Assembly: GCA_964437445.1 (NCBI GenBank)
Contig: CAYTGR010000005.1
Location: 1-64,000 of the forward strand
From: CAYTGR01 sp964437445
GTDB taxonomy: Bacteria; Chloroflexota; Anaerolineae; B4-G1; SLSP01
Reading direction: 5' to 3'
Length of the DNA stretch: 64,000 bases
Positions 1 to 7,519 of the stretch are shown one piece after another. The stretch's first letter is position 1. Each line of letters opens with the position of its first letter. The position numbers and the translations under genes were made by a program. Below the pieces are notes generated by a model, which worked only from the letters and a program-made list of their open reading frames with translations, was not told where the DNA came from and ran no database searches.

Positions 1-1
1 G

Positions 2-502
2 GACGCGGCGCTGGACTCCTACCGGCAGGCCCTGGCGCTCTTCCGCGCGGTCGGGGATCGGCTGGGCGAAGCCAACGTGCTGCAAAGCCTCGGCGACGTG
101 CAGCGCTTCCGCGCCGAGATGGACGCGGCGCTGGACTCCTACCGGCAGGCCCTGGCGCTCTTCCGCGCGGTCGGGTCAAGGCTGGGCGAAGCCAACGTGC
201 TATTGCCTCTGGGTTCTTTAGAATATGAAGCAGAAAATATTGATAAGGCTACGGCTTTACTATCCCAGGCGCTTGAGCTGTATCGCCTGATTGGAGACCG
301 TTATAGCCAGGCCCGGGCGCTCTATCGGCTGGGCGATTGCGCCAGGCAACAAGGGAATGGTGAGCAGGCTCGCGCCTGTTACCAGGAAGCTTCTGCCTTG
401 TGGCTGGCTATCGGTTTGGCTGACCTGGTTGCACAGATCATCGCGCCGCGTCTGGAACAATTGCAGGGTGGGGGGCCGGCATCCAAGGAACCAGGTTTGT
501 AG
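2..502 (+). CDS. TPR-repeat protein, C-terminal part (5' end outside window)
   Basis: The frame is open from the first complete codon and ends at TAG 500-502, so this is the 3' end of a larger gene. It encodes at least four tetratricopeptide helices of the SYRQALALFRAVGDRLGEAN type, spaced 40 residues apart, the pattern of TPR_12-like arrays in bacterial signalling proteins and adaptors. Bases 1-55 are identical to 121-175 and 61-81 to 181-201, so two successive repeats are nearly identical at the DNA level. After about base 205 the repeats diverge and base composition drops in GC. TPR arrays act as protein-binding scaffolds; the domain that would define the function (kinase, NB-ARC, CHAT and so on) lies upstream and cannot be seen. 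Confidence 0.85.
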   Translation, partial: DAALDSYRQALALFRAVGDRLGEANVLQSLGDVQRFRAEMDAALDSYRQALALFRAVGSRLGEANVLLPLGSLEYEAENIDKATALLSQALELYRLIGDRYSQARALYRLGDCARQQGNGEQARACYQEASALWLAIGLADLVAQIIAPRLEQLQGGGPASKEPGL

Positions 503-512
503 ATTGGTAGTC

Positions 513-544
513 GTTTGTAGTCAGCCGCTTGAGCGCCGTCCAGC
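513..544 (+). repeat. Hairpin element, partial copy (GTAGT...GCGCTTGAGCGCC type)
   Basis: The stretch contains TTTGTAGTCAGCCGCTTGAG followed by CGCCGTC. It matches the first half of the element at 754-817 and is related to those at 4811-4858, 48283-48352 and 52646-52702. Confidence 0.5.
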
Positions 545-580
545 GTGCTCCTGCAAGCAGCTTTCTCATCCTGATGCTGT

Positions 581-629
581 GGTCCGTCGTCCGTCGTCCG
601 TGGTCTGTTGTCCGTGGTCCGTGGTCTCC
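581..629 (+). repeat. Heptanucleotide tandem array, unit GTCCGT(C/G) family
   Basis: Seven consecutive 7-bp units read in phase: GGTCCGT, CGTCCGT, CGTCCGT, GGTCTGT, TGTCCGT, GGTCCGT, GGTCTCC. A degenerate array in the opposite sense (AGACCAC, GGACCAC and similar) sits at about 714-755, so the pair could form an imperfect stem across about 85 bases. Confidence 0.8.
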
Positions 630-713
630 CCCGCAACTTCCGACTACAGATAACTTCCACCCCGCGCCTCTCAACTTAACATAAGATATATAGTCGGAAG
701 ATAAAACGGCCGC

Positions 714-755
714 GGACTACAGACCACGGACCACACAGAGACCGCAGACCACTCT
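714..755 (-). repeat. Reverse-orientation partner of the GTCCGT heptamer array
   Basis: The units GGACTAC, AGACCAC, GGACCAC, ACAGAGA, CCGCAGA and CCACTCT are the degenerate reverse complement of the 581-629 array. The heptad phase is clear at first and decays towards the 3' end. Confidence 0.6.
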
Positions 756-817
756 GTTTGTAGTCAGGCGCTTGAGCGCCGTCTCAAGCGGCTGCGACAA
801 AAAGCCTGAGACGCTAC
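754..817 (+). repeat. Hairpin element with GCGCTTGAGCGC core
   Basis: It starts TGTTTGTAGTCAGGCGCTTG, contains the near-palindrome GCGCTTGAGCGC, and then a CTCAAGCGGCTG segment and a GCCTGAGACG segment that pair imperfectly with it. It is the fuller relative of 513-544 and belongs to the GTAGT hairpin family dispersed through the window. Confidence 0.55.
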
Positions 818-846
818 ACCGCTGAAACGCTACCCCGCGCTGCCAC

Positions 847-874
847 TTGAATCCTCGCCCGGCTGTGTTACAAT
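847..874 (+). promoter_or_regulatory. Sigma-70-type promoter of the first S41 protease gene
   Basis: TTGAAT (847-852), a 16-base spacer and TACAAT (869-874) form a good housekeeping promoter. Transcription would start at about 881, only a base or two before the GTG at 883, so the mRNA may be leaderless. Confidence 0.6.
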
Positions 875-882
875 AGTCCCTT

Positions 883-2031
883 GTGAAACGGAAGGTCCTG
901 TTCATTTCCATTGCGTCCATTGCGCTTCTCGTGCTGCTGGCTTTTCTGGGCGGCTGGCGGGCTGCGCCGGCAGTGCAGGCCCGCTGGGCCACCTGGCGGC
1001 AACCGCTCCCGCCCCTGGCCGAGGCCCGGTACTGGCTGGCGCAGGAGTTCTACGGGCCGCTGCCTCCATCGGAGACCCTGACCCGGGGTGCCATCCGCGG
1101 CTTACTGGAAACATTGGGTGACCGTTACACAATTTTAGTTGATCCACAGCCGGCACAGCAAGAAAAGCAGAGATTAGCCGGCCGGTATGGCGACGTTGGC
1201 GTCACGCTCTGGTGGTTCCCCGGAGGCGGGATTGGGCTCTCCCCCACTCCCGGCGGCCCGGCCACAGTGCTACAGGAGGGCGACCGGCTGTTGGCGGTCA
1301 ACGGCACGGATGTCACCACCGCACACTCTTTAGACGAAGTGGCCTGGCAGCTGGTGGGCGAGGTCGGTACCCCGGTCACGCTGACCGTGCTGAGGCCCCC
1401 CACCCTGACCGTGACCTTAGTCCGGGCTGAGGTCTTGCACCCTTCGGTGCAGGCGCGTGTGCTGGATCAGGCCGCCGGCATCGGTTACGTTGGCGTCTCG
1501 CTCTTCACCGACCAGACGCCGGAGGAGTTGCAGGCGGCGCTGACCGGGTTACAGGCGGCCGGAGCGCTGCAGGCGTTAGTGTTGGACCTGCGCAACAACG
1601 GCGGCGGCGTGATCGCGCCGTTGCCGCGCATCGGGGCGCTTTTCCTCCCGCCGGGGACGCCGCTCTACCGGGTGACGGAGCGCGGCAACGAGGAAACGGT
1701 CACGGCAGCCGACCTGGACCGCCCCCCCTTCACCGGCCCGCTGGTAGTGCTGGTCAACGGGGGCACGGCCAGCGCGGCGGAAATCTTAGCCGCGGCGCTG
1801 CACGAGCACGGGCGCGCCGCGTTAGTGGGCCGGCAGACCTTCGGCAAAGGCTCCATCCAGGCGCTCTACCCGCTGCGCGATGGTTCCACGCTGCACATCA
1901 CGACGGCGATCTGGTTGACGCCAGGCGGGCAACCGCTGGACGGTGTGGGTCTGGAACCGGATCAAACGGTGGAGGATCAGCCGGGCCGTGATGCGGTGTT
2001 GGAGGCCGCCTTGAGGCGGTTGTTGCGGTGA
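883..2031 (+). CDS. S41-family carboxyl-terminal processing protease
   Basis: A 382-residue CtpA/Prc-like serine protease. One N-terminal transmembrane helix (residues 5-24) anchors it with the catalytic part outside the membrane. A PDZ-like domain (about 85-180, with the EGDRLLAVNG loop) is followed by the S41 domain (about 190-382). The catalytic Ser297 lies in NGGTASAAE and the general-base Lys322 in FGKGS; the 25-residue spacing matches plant D1 processing protease and E. coli Prc. The family degrades or trims secreted and membrane proteins from the C-terminus. The GTG start is supported by the membrane helix directly after it and by the promoter just upstream; no Shine-Dalgarno sequence is visible. 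A second S41 gene follows after 100 bases. Confidence 0.9.
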   Translation: MKRKVLFISIASIALLVLLAFLGGWRAAPAVQARWATWRQPLPPLAEARYWLAQEFYGPLPPSETLTRGAIRGLLETLGDRYTILVDPQPAQQEKQRLAGRYGDVGVTLWWFPGGGIGLSPTPGGPATVLQEGDRLLAVNGTDVTTAHSLDEVAWQLVGEVGTPVTLTVLRPPTLTVTLVRAEVLHPSVQARVLDQAAGIGYVGVSLFTDQTPEELQAALTGLQAAGALQALVLDLRNNGGGVIAPLPRIGALFLPPGTPLYRVTERGNEETVTAADLDRPPFTGPLVVLVNGGTASAAEILAAALHEHGRAALVGRQTFGKGSIQALYPLRDGSTLHITTAIWLTPGGQPLDGVGLEPDQTVEDQPGRDAVLEAALRRLLR

Positions 2032-2034
2032 AGC

Positions 2035-2097
2035 GAATAGCAAATGGCGAATAGCGAATGGCAAATGGCGAATAGCGAATGGCAAATGGCGAATAGG
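2035..2097 (+). repeat. Heptanucleotide tandem array, unit (G/A)AAT(A/G)GC
   Basis: Nine uninterrupted 7-bp units: GAATAGC, AAATGGC, GAATAGC, GAATGGC, AAATGGC, GAATAGC, GAATGGC, AAATGGC, GAATAGG. Only positions 1 and 5 vary among the first eight units. It starts three bases after the stop codon of the first protease gene and ends about 25 bases before the ribosome-binding site of the second. Confidence 0.9.
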
Positions 2098-2131
2098 GGT
2101 TTAACCCTTAACTTGTTATCAGGAGGATATC

Positions 2132-3400
2132 ATGCGTAAAACCTTAGCCTGGGCACTGGGTATTGTGGCGGTTGTGGTGCTCATCGGCGGTGCATTCGTC
2201 GGCGGTGTGATCACTGCCGGCGCGCTAGGCTGGATCGGGCGCCGGCCGGCGACCCCCGCGGCCACGGCCGTCCCGCCAACAGAATGGCCCGGACCGGCCA
2301 CTACCGAACCGGGCGGCTCGGCCACGCCGGCGGCCAACCGGGGCGCGTTTGACTATGAGCTCTTGCAGGACGTGCTGAACCTGCTCAAGCAGGAATTCTA
2401 CGGCGAAATTCCCGACGCCAAGACGCTGGCCTACGGGGCAATCCGGGGGATGTTGCTGACGTTAGACGATCCCTACACCTCATTCATTGAGCCGCAGGCG
2501 GCGGCCATCCTCAACGAGGACGCCAGCGGCCAGTTTGAAGGGATCGGCGCGACGGTACGAATGCGCCAGGATGGCTACCTGGAAGTCGTCCGCCCGCTGC
2601 CGGGCCATCCGGCGGAAGCGGCCGGCATCAAGGCCGGCGACCTGATCATCAAGGTAGACGACACCAGCATTGTTGGCCTGGGGCTCTACGAGGCGCTCAG
2701 CCTAATCCGCGGGCCGGCCGGCACGCAGGTGACGCTGGAGGTTGCCCGCCCGGGCCAGGAGGATACGTTTACCGTCACCATTACCCGGGCCAGGATTGAA
2801 ATGCCCATTGTGGAATACAAAATGCTGGATAACGGCATCGCCTACATTCAGCTGACCGAGTTTGACGCCAACGCCGCCGACCGGGTGGAAACCGCGCTCA
2901 AGGCGCTGCTCCCAGAACATCCCAAAGGCCTGGTTTTTGACCTGCGTGACAACCCCGGTGGCTGGCTGGGTCAGGCGATCAAGGTTGGGGATATTTTCCT
3001 GGACAAGGGCCTGGTCCTCATTGAACGTGACAGCAGCGGTGGCGAACGAAAGTTCTTTTCCTACAACGGCGACCTGGGCGAGGATATCCCCATGGTTGTC
3101 CTGGTCAATGGGGGCAGTGCCAGCGCGTCGGAGATCGTCGCCGGGGCGTTGCAGGACCGGGGCCGGGCGGTCCTGATCGGCGAACAGACCTTAGGCAAAG
3201 GCTCCGTGCAGCGGCCGCACGACCTGAGCGACGGCTCGCAACTGCGGGTCACCATCGCCCGCTGGTTCACGCCAAACGATCACACCATCCACGGCGAAGG
3301 CCTGAAGCCCGATGTAGAAGCTCCCTTCCCTACCGATACCCCGGCGGGCGAAGATCCACAGCTCCAGCGGGCGATAGAGTATTTGCTGAAGGGGCAGTGA
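2132..3400 (+). CDS. S41-family carboxyl-terminal processing protease, second paralogue
   Basis: A 422-residue relative of the preceding gene. It has an N-terminal membrane helix (residues 6-30), a Pro/Thr/Ala-rich linker (about 35-70), a PDZ domain (about 130-215, with AAGIKAGDLIIKVDD) and an S41 peptidase domain. Ser331 in GGSASASEI and Lys356 in LGKGS form the catalytic dyad, again 25 apart. AGGAGG lies 6 bases before the ATG. The protein acts outside the cytoplasmic membrane. It is closer to the CtpA consensus than its neighbour (SASASE rather than TASAAE, and longer). It may share a transcript with the first paralogue. Confidence 0.93.
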   Translation: MRKTLAWALGIVAVVVLIGGAFVGGVITAGALGWIGRRPATPAATAVPPTEWPGPATTEPGGSATPAANRGAFDYELLQDVLNLLKQEFYGEIPDAKTLAYGAIRGMLLTLDDPYTSFIEPQAAAILNEDASGQFEGIGATVRMRQDGYLEVVRPLPGHPAEAAGIKAGDLIIKVDDTSIVGLGLYEALSLIRGPAGTQVTLEVARPGQEDTFTVTITRARIEMPIVEYKMLDNGIAYIQLTEFDANAADRVETALKALLPEHPKGLVFDLRDNPGGWLGQAIKVGDIFLDKGLVLIERDSSGGERKFFSYNGDLGEDIPMVVLVNGGSASASEIVAGALQDRGRAVLIGEQTLGKGSVQRPHDLSDGSQLRVTIARWFTPNDHTIHGEGLKPDVEAPFPTDTPAGEDPQLQRAIEYLLKGQ

Positions 3401-3407
3401 TAGTTGG

Positions 3408-3451
3408 GTGAGCAGTGAATATAGTGAGCAGTGAGCAGTAAGGAGTAAGGG
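3408..3451 (+). repeat. Heptanucleotide tandem array, unit GTGAGCA
   Basis: The units are GTGAGCA, GTGAATA, a 2-base slip, GTGAGCA, GTGAGCA, GTAAGGA, GTAAGGG. The array starts 7 bases after a stop codon and merges into the purine-rich leader of smpB. The same unit recurs at 11070-11118 and 11228-11248. Confidence 0.8.
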
Positions 3452-3467
3452 GAGTGAGGAGAGAGGG

Positions 3468-3929
3468 ATGAGCGAAATCCGAGTGGTGGCCACCAACCGC
3501 AAGGCCTTCCACGAATACTTCATAGAGGATCGGTTGGAGGCCGGCATCGTCCTTTCCGGCACCGAGATCAAGTCGGTGCGGGCGGCGCAGGTGAGCTTGC
3601 AAGACAGCTACGTCCAGATCCAGGACGGCGAGCTCTGGATGATGAACGTGCACATTGCGCCTTACGAGCAGGCCGGCCGCTTCGGTCATGACCCGAAGCG
3701 GCCACGCAAACTCCTGCTGCACCGCAAGGAGATCACCCGGCTGCTGAATCAGATCCAGATCAAGGGTTACACGCTGATCCCGCTGCGCCTTTACCTCAAG
3801 GGCAAGGTGGCGAAGGTAGAGCTGGCCTTAGCGCGCGGCAAGCACCAATACGATAAGCGCGAGTCCATCGCCAAACGTGACGAGGAGCGCCGGATGCGTT
3901 ACGAGTGGAAGGAGCAGCTGCGCGGGTAG
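3468..3929 (+). CDS. smpB: SsrA-binding protein SmpB
   Basis: A 153-residue protein of normal length. It carries the oligonucleotide-binding core with NRKAFHEYFIEDRLEAGIVL and GTEIKSVRA at the N-terminus, the LYLKGKVAKVELALARGKHQ segment, and the basic tail YDKRESIAKRDEERR that enters the ribosomal A site. SmpB delivers tmRNA to stalled ribosomes for trans-translation. The ATG is preceded by GAGGAGAGAGGG. The tmRNA gene itself is not in the window. The upstream leader is largely made of GTGAGCA-type heptamers. Confidence 0.97.
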   Translation: MSEIRVVATNRKAFHEYFIEDRLEAGIVLSGTEIKSVRAAQVSLQDSYVQIQDGELWMMNVHIAPYEQAGRFGHDPKRPRKLLLHRKEITRLLNQIQIKGYTLIPLRLYLKGKVAKVELALARGKHQYDKRESIAKRDEERRMRYEWKEQLRG

Positions 3930-3953
3930 CGGTTAATTTGCCCCTACGGGCAT

Positions 3954-3981
3954 TTGACAAAGCTGCCCTATGGTTTATAAT
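3954..3981 (+). promoter_or_regulatory. Consensus sigma-70 promoter for the S1-domain gene
   Basis: TTGACA (3954-3959), a 16-base spacer and TATAAT (3976-3981) match the consensus exactly. Transcription should start at about 3988, which rules out an upstream ATG at 3970 as the translation start of the following gene. Confidence 0.85.
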
Positions 3982-4011
3982 GCGCCCTGCATCAAATTAA
4001 GGAGAATATGG

Positions 4012-4722
4012 ATGTCGGAAGCAGGTACCACCACTCAACCCACGTCCATCCAGGAGCTAACGCCCAAAATGCGCCTGGAGGGAGTTATCACCCGTACTGA
4101 ACTGTACGGAGCTTTTGTCAATCTTGGGCTGGAGCGCGAGGGGATGATCCACATCTCCCAGCTGGCGCCCCGGCGGATCAACAAAGTGACGGATGTCGTC
4201 AAGACCGGCGATAAGGTCACCGTCTGGGTGACCAGCGTGGATGCCACGCAAGGGCGCATTGCGCTGACCATGATTGAACCGCCGGCCGTGGAGTGGAGCG
4301 AACTGGCCGAAGGGCAAGTGCGCAAAGGGCGTGTCGTGCGCGTGGAGCGCTATGGTGCATTCGTGGACCTTGGCGCCGAGCGGCCAGCCCTGTTGCACGT
4401 TAAAGAGATGGGGCCCTACGTGCGCAATCCCTCCGAGGTCGTCAAAGAGAATCAGGAAGTGGAAGTGCGCATCCTCTCCCTCAATCGCGCCAAGCGGCAG
4501 ATTGATGTGACGTTAGACCTGGGCGATACCCCCAGTGCCGACGATCTGAAGGACGAGCAGCCATTCGTCTCGCCGATGGAACTGGCCTACCGCCAGGCCC
4601 AGGAAGCGGCCCGCCAGCGTCGCGGGCGCGACAAGGGGAGTGCCCGCCGGTATGACCGCCGCGACAGTCAGGACGACCTGGAAGATATTTACCGTCGCAC
4701 CCTGGAACAGGGCAAGCGGTAA
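4012..4722 (+). CDS. RNA-binding protein with two S1 domains
   Basis: A 236-residue cytoplasmic protein. Two S1 (OB-fold) RNA-binding domains lie at about residues 17-85 (MRLEGVITRTELYGAFVNLG) and 100-170 (VRKGRVVRVERYGAFVDLG). A highly charged, Arg-rich tail (about 185-236) follows. Proteins of this build associate with ribosomes or mRNA and resemble shortened ribosomal protein S1 or general stress protein 13. The start at 4012 is chosen because TAAGGAGAATATGG lies just before it and because the in-frame ATG at 3970 falls inside the promoter. It is a separate transcription unit from smpB. Confidence 0.88.
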   Translation: MSEAGTTTQPTSIQELTPKMRLEGVITRTELYGAFVNLGLEREGMIHISQLAPRRINKVTDVVKTGDKVTVWVTSVDATQGRIALTMIEPPAVEWSELAEGQVRKGRVVRVERYGAFVDLGAERPALLHVKEMGPYVRNPSEVVKENQEVEVRILSLNRAKRQIDVTLDLGDTPSADDLKDEQPFVSPMELAYRQAQEAARQRRGRDKGSARRYDRRDSQDDLEDIYRRTLEQGKR

Positions 4723-4763
4723 ACAACCGGTTTTTGATTTTCCGATCCCGATAGCCATTTTTC

Positions 4764-4793
4764 CAATGGCGCGAGGTTAGCCTCGCGCCATTG
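4764..4793. terminator. Bidirectional hairpin terminator
   Basis: A 13-bp perfect stem (4764-4776 with 4781-4793, CAATGGCGCGAGG) and a TTAG loop lie between two convergent genes. It is followed by CCTGTTT on the plus strand and preceded by ATTTTTC, which reads as a U-poor tail on the minus strand. Confidence 0.7.
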
Positions 4794-4810
4794 CCTGTTT
4801 CAGGGCAGTT

Positions 4811-4858
4811 CAGTGGCGTCTTCAGGCGTTTCTTAGAGGCTAAGAGCGGCCACTACAG
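4811..4858 (-). repeat. Hairpin element, GTAGT family (minus orientation)
   Basis: Read on the minus strand it begins TGTAGTGGCCGCTCTTAGCC and ends AACGCCTGAAGACGCCACTG. These two halves match the two halves of the element at 48283-48352, over 43 kb away. It lies directly downstream of the stop codon of the DsbA-like gene. Confidence 0.65.
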
Positions 4859-4866
4859 CAACTCGC

Positions 4867-5631
4867 CTATTTCTCAGCCAGTGCCGTCTCGATCAACTGC
4901 CGGATTTGGGTGGGTTTGTCGCCCTCCACTTTTTGGCCGTTGATGAAAAAGGTGGGGGTGCCGTTTACCCCCATCTGCTCAGCATCCGGGATCGCATCGT
5001 TCTGCAGGGTGTCCAGATAACGATGTTCCTGGCGGCAGGCGCGGAATGCTTCCAGGTCGGAAATGCCGGCAGCGCGGGCGGCCTGCTCTACCGTCTTGCC
5101 GGCAAACAGAGCATGTTCAAAGGCAAAATAACGGCTCTGTTCGGCGGCGCACATTCCGGCCTCGGCCAGGTCCAGGGATTGCGAGAAGCTGTAATAATGG
5201 ACCACATAACGTGCCTGACCTGTGGCGACATAGTCCTTGAGCAAGGGCTCCAATTCCTGCTGATTGAAGGCCTGGCAGTGACCACACTGGAAGTCGCTGA
5301 ACTCCATGATGGTGACCGGTGCATCTTCCCGGCCTAAAGCGGGGAGCCAGCGGTGTCCTGCCCCTTTTTGTTCAGGATCGGGGTACAGCGCCTCGGTAGA
5401 ACCATGATCGTAAGCGGTCCCCTCCAGGCCGAGAAATTGTTCACGGGCTGTGGCCGGACGGGGAGCAAAAGCCTGCCAGAGCAAGAAAGCGGCCACCCCC
5501 ATCCCTACCAGGATCAGCGCAAGCAAGAGGCCAGGGGAAACGGAGCGACTTGCGGTAGAAGTCCGACGGTGGGCCGGGCGAGCAATCTTGGGGGCACGCT
5601 GTGGGGCACGCGCACGGGACGATTTGGACAT
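4867..5631 (-). CDS. Membrane-anchored DsbA-like thiol:disulfide oxidoreductase
   Basis: A 254-residue protein with a basic N-terminus (1-30), one transmembrane helix (about 32-55) and a thioredoxin-fold domain outside the membrane. The active site is Cys116-Gly-His-Cys119 in FSDFQCGHC. The cis-proline loop GTPTFFINGQKV follows near residue 225. Two more cysteines (in AGMCAAE and FRACRQEH) sit in the inserted helical domain. It belongs to the thioredoxin_4/DsbA-like family common in Actinobacteria and Chloroflexota, which oxidises or isomerises secreted proteins. A VKOR or DsbB partner is not nearby. The stop codon abuts a dispersed hairpin element. Confidence 0.88.
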   Translation of the reverse strand: MSKSSRARAPQRAPKIARPAHRRTSTASRSVSPGLLLALILVGMGVAAFLLWQAFAPRPATAREQFLGLEGTAYDHGSTEALYPDPEQKGAGHRWLPALGREDAPVTIMEFSDFQCGHCQAFNQQELEPLLKDYVATGQARYVVHYYSFSQSLDLAEAGMCAAEQSRYFAFEHALFAGKTVEQAARAAGISDLEAFRACRQEHRYLDTLQNDAIPDAEQMGVNGTPTFFINGQKVEGDKPTQIRQLIETALAEK

Positions 5632-5722
5632 AAAGTAGCACCTCCTCCGTAAATAACGTGAGGGCTATCATACCACAAGAAACAGAGGTTGTCACCTGTT
5701 GACCGGGCCGGGAGGATAAGCC

Positions 5723-6817
5723 ATGCCACGCTGGAACTGGACTGCTTTCTGGTTGTTGTTAGGCGTTCTGCTGTTCAATGGGATTCCGCTGTTGGTCTGG
5801 CTAACCGGCAGCGAGATCACCACCACAGATCTCTTTGTGTTTGGGATCATAGATGCGCTGGCGTTGCCGTTCCTGGGGCTTTTTCTGTTTGCTTCCCCTA
5901 TCCAGCGCTGGCTGGAAACACCGCCGCGCTCCCTGCCGGCGGGGCAACGGTTTAACCTGGCGAACAGCTCGTTAGTGGCTTTAGGGGTGATGCTGTGCGC
6001 CTTTGGCATTCAGCCCCCCCTGTGGTTGATCGGTTTCTGGCTGACCCACTCTCCCCTTGATCTGCCGGCGTTGGCAGTTCTGGCGGCCATCTTTCTCATC
6101 CTTTTCCCGTTTGGCCTGAGCCTGATCCTGCGCCATGTGGGCTGGGCTGTTTGCACTCCTACGGACCTGGTAGTTCAACGCTGGGGACGCCGGCGGGTGT
6201 TGCCCTATGACGAGATCGTCCGTTTGGAGACGCGCTGGGGAGAGCCAGCTGCGTTAGCAGTGCGCAGCAAGCGCGGCACGTTGCATTTCAGCACCGCCGG
6301 TAAGGATTTCAGTTACCTGTATGCAGCGCTGGATCAACGCTTGAGCGTGCGGGAGCTGACGTTGCCGACCTGGCCGTGGGAACTGCGCTTGCAACCAACC
6401 TTTTGGCGCTCGCTGATCGGCGGAATCGCGGCCCTGGTTGGTTTTTTCGCGTTGTTGACCGCAGGGGCCCTGGCCGAGGGAGCCAATCCTCAAATGGGTG
6501 CTTTCATGGCTGTGATTGTTGGTCTTTTCGCCATCGGTGGCGCCGTGGGCACCCTTAACCCTGGCCAGCCGCTCTGGTTACGCTGCACTGCTGACCGGAT
6601 TGAGGCACGTTATTTGTGGCGCCGTCGCAGCTGGGACATGGACACGCTGGTGGAAATCCAGCCCCACTTCGGTCAGGGCTCCCAGGCCAGGCAGCTGGTC
6701 ACCGTCACCCTGCTTTTTGCCCAGGAGCCTCCCTTGATCCTCCAGGCCCGCCGCGCTACCGAGTTCGGCTATCCGTTGGAGCAGATATACAAGGCCCTGC
6801 GCCAGCTCTATCGGTAG
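5723..6817 (+). CDS. Membrane protein with two PH-like modules, function unknown
   Basis: A 364-residue protein not recognised as a named family. The first half has about four hydrophobic helices (around residues 5-25, 32-56, 76-97 and 112-137). They are followed by a soluble beta-rich stretch (about 140-200, with the pattern CTPTDLVVQRWGRRRVLPYDEIV) typical of bacterial PH-like domains. The second half repeats the plan: two helices (about 228-250 and 258-278), then LWLRCTADRIEARYLWRRRS and another beta-rich region to the end. The repeated plan suggests an internal duplication. Such proteins are usually annotated only as PH-domain-containing. It is divergently arranged from the DsbA-like gene and is followed by a 176-base gap with nothing recognisable. 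Confidence 0.75.
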   Translation: MPRWNWTAFWLLLGVLLFNGIPLLVWLTGSEITTTDLFVFGIIDALALPFLGLFLFASPIQRWLETPPRSLPAGQRFNLANSSLVALGVMLCAFGIQPPLWLIGFWLTHSPLDLPALAVLAAIFLILFPFGLSLILRHVGWAVCTPTDLVVQRWGRRRVLPYDEIVRLETRWGEPAALAVRSKRGTLHFSTAGKDFSYLYAALDQRLSVRELTLPTWPWELRLQPTFWRSLIGGIAALVGFFALLTAGALAEGANPQMGAFMAVIVGLFAIGGAVGTLNPGQPLWLRCTADRIEARYLWRRRSWDMDTLVEIQPHFGQGSQARQLVTVTLLFAQEPPLILQARRATEFGYPLEQIYKALRQLYR

Positions 6818-6993
6818 GCCCGGAATGTGGTCTGCGTTCGCGCCACGTTGATCCCGAAACTGACGTTCCCCTACCCTATCCACCACAAACGGCGCGATTT
6901 CGCATAGCCTTTTTATTTTTCTTAAGTAAACCAAAATCCCAAATTTGATCTCTGTCAGCCTCTTTGACTACGCGAAATAACACGGGGGCTTTG

Positions 6994-7275
6994 TCACGAC
7001 CGAGGCGCTTCAGGAGCGTCTTCTATCCGCCGGGCGATGGCCCCGGCGAGAATCTCCGCCTCAAACCCTTCGGCCAACTGGATGCGCGCCCGATTCTCAT
7101 CTGGATTGTAATAGGTCAAGGTGCCGATAAAGCCACCGATGGTGACCACACGCACCCCTTCTTGCAGCTCGGCCCGCTTCTTTTGTTCACGCCGCCGCGC
7201 CTGCCACTGCGGCAGGAAAAGCATGACCAACATCAAACCGCCCAAAACCAACCAGGTCCACCAGGATTGATCCAT
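6994..7275 (-). CDS. yajC: Preprotein translocase subunit YajC
   Basis: A 93-residue protein with one N-terminal transmembrane helix (about residues 6-23), a short basic cluster (ARRREQKKRAEL), and the small C-terminal YajC domain with the diagnostic GVRVVTIGGFIGTL segment. YajC associates with SecDF and the SecYEG translocon; secDF is not adjacent here. The start at 7275 (MDQSWWTW) is chosen because the open frame upstream runs through a heptamer repeat array and is not protein-like; AAGGAAAG lies upstream. Confidence 0.88.
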   Translation of the reverse strand: MDQSWWTWLVLGGLMLVMLFLPQWQARRREQKKRAELQEGVRVVTIGGFIGTLTYYNPDENRARIQLAEGFEAEILAGAIARRIEDAPEAPRS

Positions 7276-7298
7276 GTTGTGACTTTCTTCCTTTCTTA

Positions 7299-7354
7299 AA
7301 ACGTGAAACGTGAAACGTGAAACGTGAAACGTGAAACGTAAAACGTGATGCGTG
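7299..7354 (+). repeat. Heptanucleotide tandem array, unit AAACGTG
   Basis: Eight units in register: AAACGTG five times, then AAACGTA, AAACGTG and ATGCGTG. It lies in the 5' leader of yajC, ending about 24 bases before its start codon. The same unit (read as TTTCACG on the other strand) forms the long array at 61559-61663. Confidence 0.92.
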
Positions 7355-7519
7355 CCTATTATACCCGACTTTATGTTTTTTTCTCTTGTAATGATGATTG
7401 ATGGTAATTTAAGGAGGACAAAGAGGATGAAGATGAAAATGAAGGGAGACTTGTTCGTAGAATTTCCCGCCAACGGGTGACGCCTGACACTTGCCCGGCG
7501 GCGACGGCGGGCCTATAGT

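Larger units (their letters stand above)
503..882. other. Intergenic region with heptamer arrays and hairpin elements
   Basis: This 380-base gap contains no convincing gene. It holds two short hairpin elements (513-544 and 754-817), a GTCCGTN heptamer array (581-629), a reverse-orientation partner of that array (about 714-755), and the promoter of the next gene (847-874). The stretch 630-713 shows nothing else recognisable. Confidence 0.7.

Noticed and set aside
3970..4011. Earlier start for the S1-domain protein
   Set aside because: It would place translation inside the consensus promoter at 3954-3981.
7276..7473. Longer YajC start
   Set aside because: The upstream in-frame sequence is translated heptamer array and AT-rich spacer; the standard YajC start with a membrane helix lies at 7275.
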